A model generated the notes under the pieces. That model did not search any database and was not told the origin of the DNA. It saw only the letters and a program-made list of their open reading frames with translations. A stretch of DNA of 5,062 bases, from NCBI GenBank assembly GCA_013698165.1, contig JACCVN010000062.1, positions 1-5,062 of the forward strand, given 5' to 3'. This stretch comes from Parachlamydiaceae bacterium (GTDB taxonomy: Bacteria > Chlamydiota > Chlamydiia > Chlamydiales > Parachlamydiaceae). Made by a program: the position numbers and the translations under genes. Numbering within the stretch: the first letter of the stretch is position 1; each line of letters begins with the position of its first letter. Positions 4,922 through 5,062 of this stretch are shown in pieces.

Positions 4922-5062
4922 TTATGATTGTTCGGTCAGTTGGTAGATTTCACGTTTGGGCACGCCACGCAATTTTGCAGCCATTTTTATAGCTTCAAGG
5001 TGGGATATGTGGTAGGTCTTCTCGATCATTTTGACATGCTCAACGGGGGATAAATCACTCCA
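4922..5062 (-). CDS. rsmI: RsmI, 16S rRNA (cytidine-1402 2'-O)-methyltransferase, C-terminal end
   Basis: Only the last 46 residues are in the window; the gene continues past the right edge. The frame is open from the edge to TAA at 4922-4924. The tail reads SPVEHVKMIEK, then HLEAIKMAAKLRGVPKREIY, ending LTEQS. This matches the helical C-terminal domain typical of RsmI (YraL/YabC), where a segment of the type EAIKxxAKxRGxxKRxxY closes the protein. RsmI uses S-adenosylmethionine to 2'-O-methylate C1402 in the decoding centre of 16S rRNA, tuning translation fidelity together with RsmH. The methyltransferase domain itself is outside the window, so the call rests on the tail alone. The gene runs in the same direction as the FadL-like gene but is separated from it by hairpins and a promoter. 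Confidence 0.82.
   Translation of the reverse strand, partial: WSDLSPVEHVKMIEKTYHISHLEAIKMAAKLRGVPKREIYQLTEQS

Overview
The window is AT-rich bacterial DNA that most resembles an amoeba-associated chlamydia (Parachlamydiaceae: Neochlamydia, Protochlamydia or Parachlamydia type). This is an inference from three things: a long run of 23-residue LTSLPxEIGQL leucine-rich repeats, a cysteine-containing FadL-like outer-membrane protein, and scattered accessory genes with roomy intergenic DNA. No marker gene fixes the species.

Layout, left to right. (1) 2-1108, plus strand: the 3' part of a leucine-rich-repeat protein gene. It enters from beyond the left edge and holds thirteen 69-bp units in perfect register. 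It ends in what looks like a one-base frameshift in a T6 run inside unit 14. (2) 1109-1787: about 680 bp with no convincing gene. It contains a 304-bp foldback element with 49-bp terminal inverted repeats, and each repeat carries a strong terminator-like hairpin. (3) 1809-2933, minus strand: a complete class II Fic AMP-transferase with DUF4172, Fic and winged-helix domains. Related 11-9-11 palindromes sit at both ends of the gene, and a third half-site lies upstream. (4) 3051-3242, minus: a small lysine-rich orphan gene with a good Shine-Dalgarno sequence. (5) 3424-4770, minus: a FadL/OmpP1-type outer-membrane beta-barrel with signal peptide, promoter, ribosome binding site and a downstream hairpin terminator. 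(6) 4922-5062, minus: the C-terminal end of RsmI, the 16S rRNA C1402 2'-O-methyltransferase, followed by two overlapping hairpins that cannot form together.

The genes do not form one pathway. The right side (rsmI, fadL) looks like core chromosome. The left side (LRR gene, foldback element, fic) looks like accessory DNA. The LRR protein and the outer-membrane protein are plausible host-interface proteins. The Fic protein looks like a self-regulated intracellular enzyme rather than a secreted effector. I see no clear new multi-gene system. The signal most worth pursuing is the set of matching palindromes that brackets fic, followed by the register-breaking frameshift in the LRR gene and the 304-bp foldback element.
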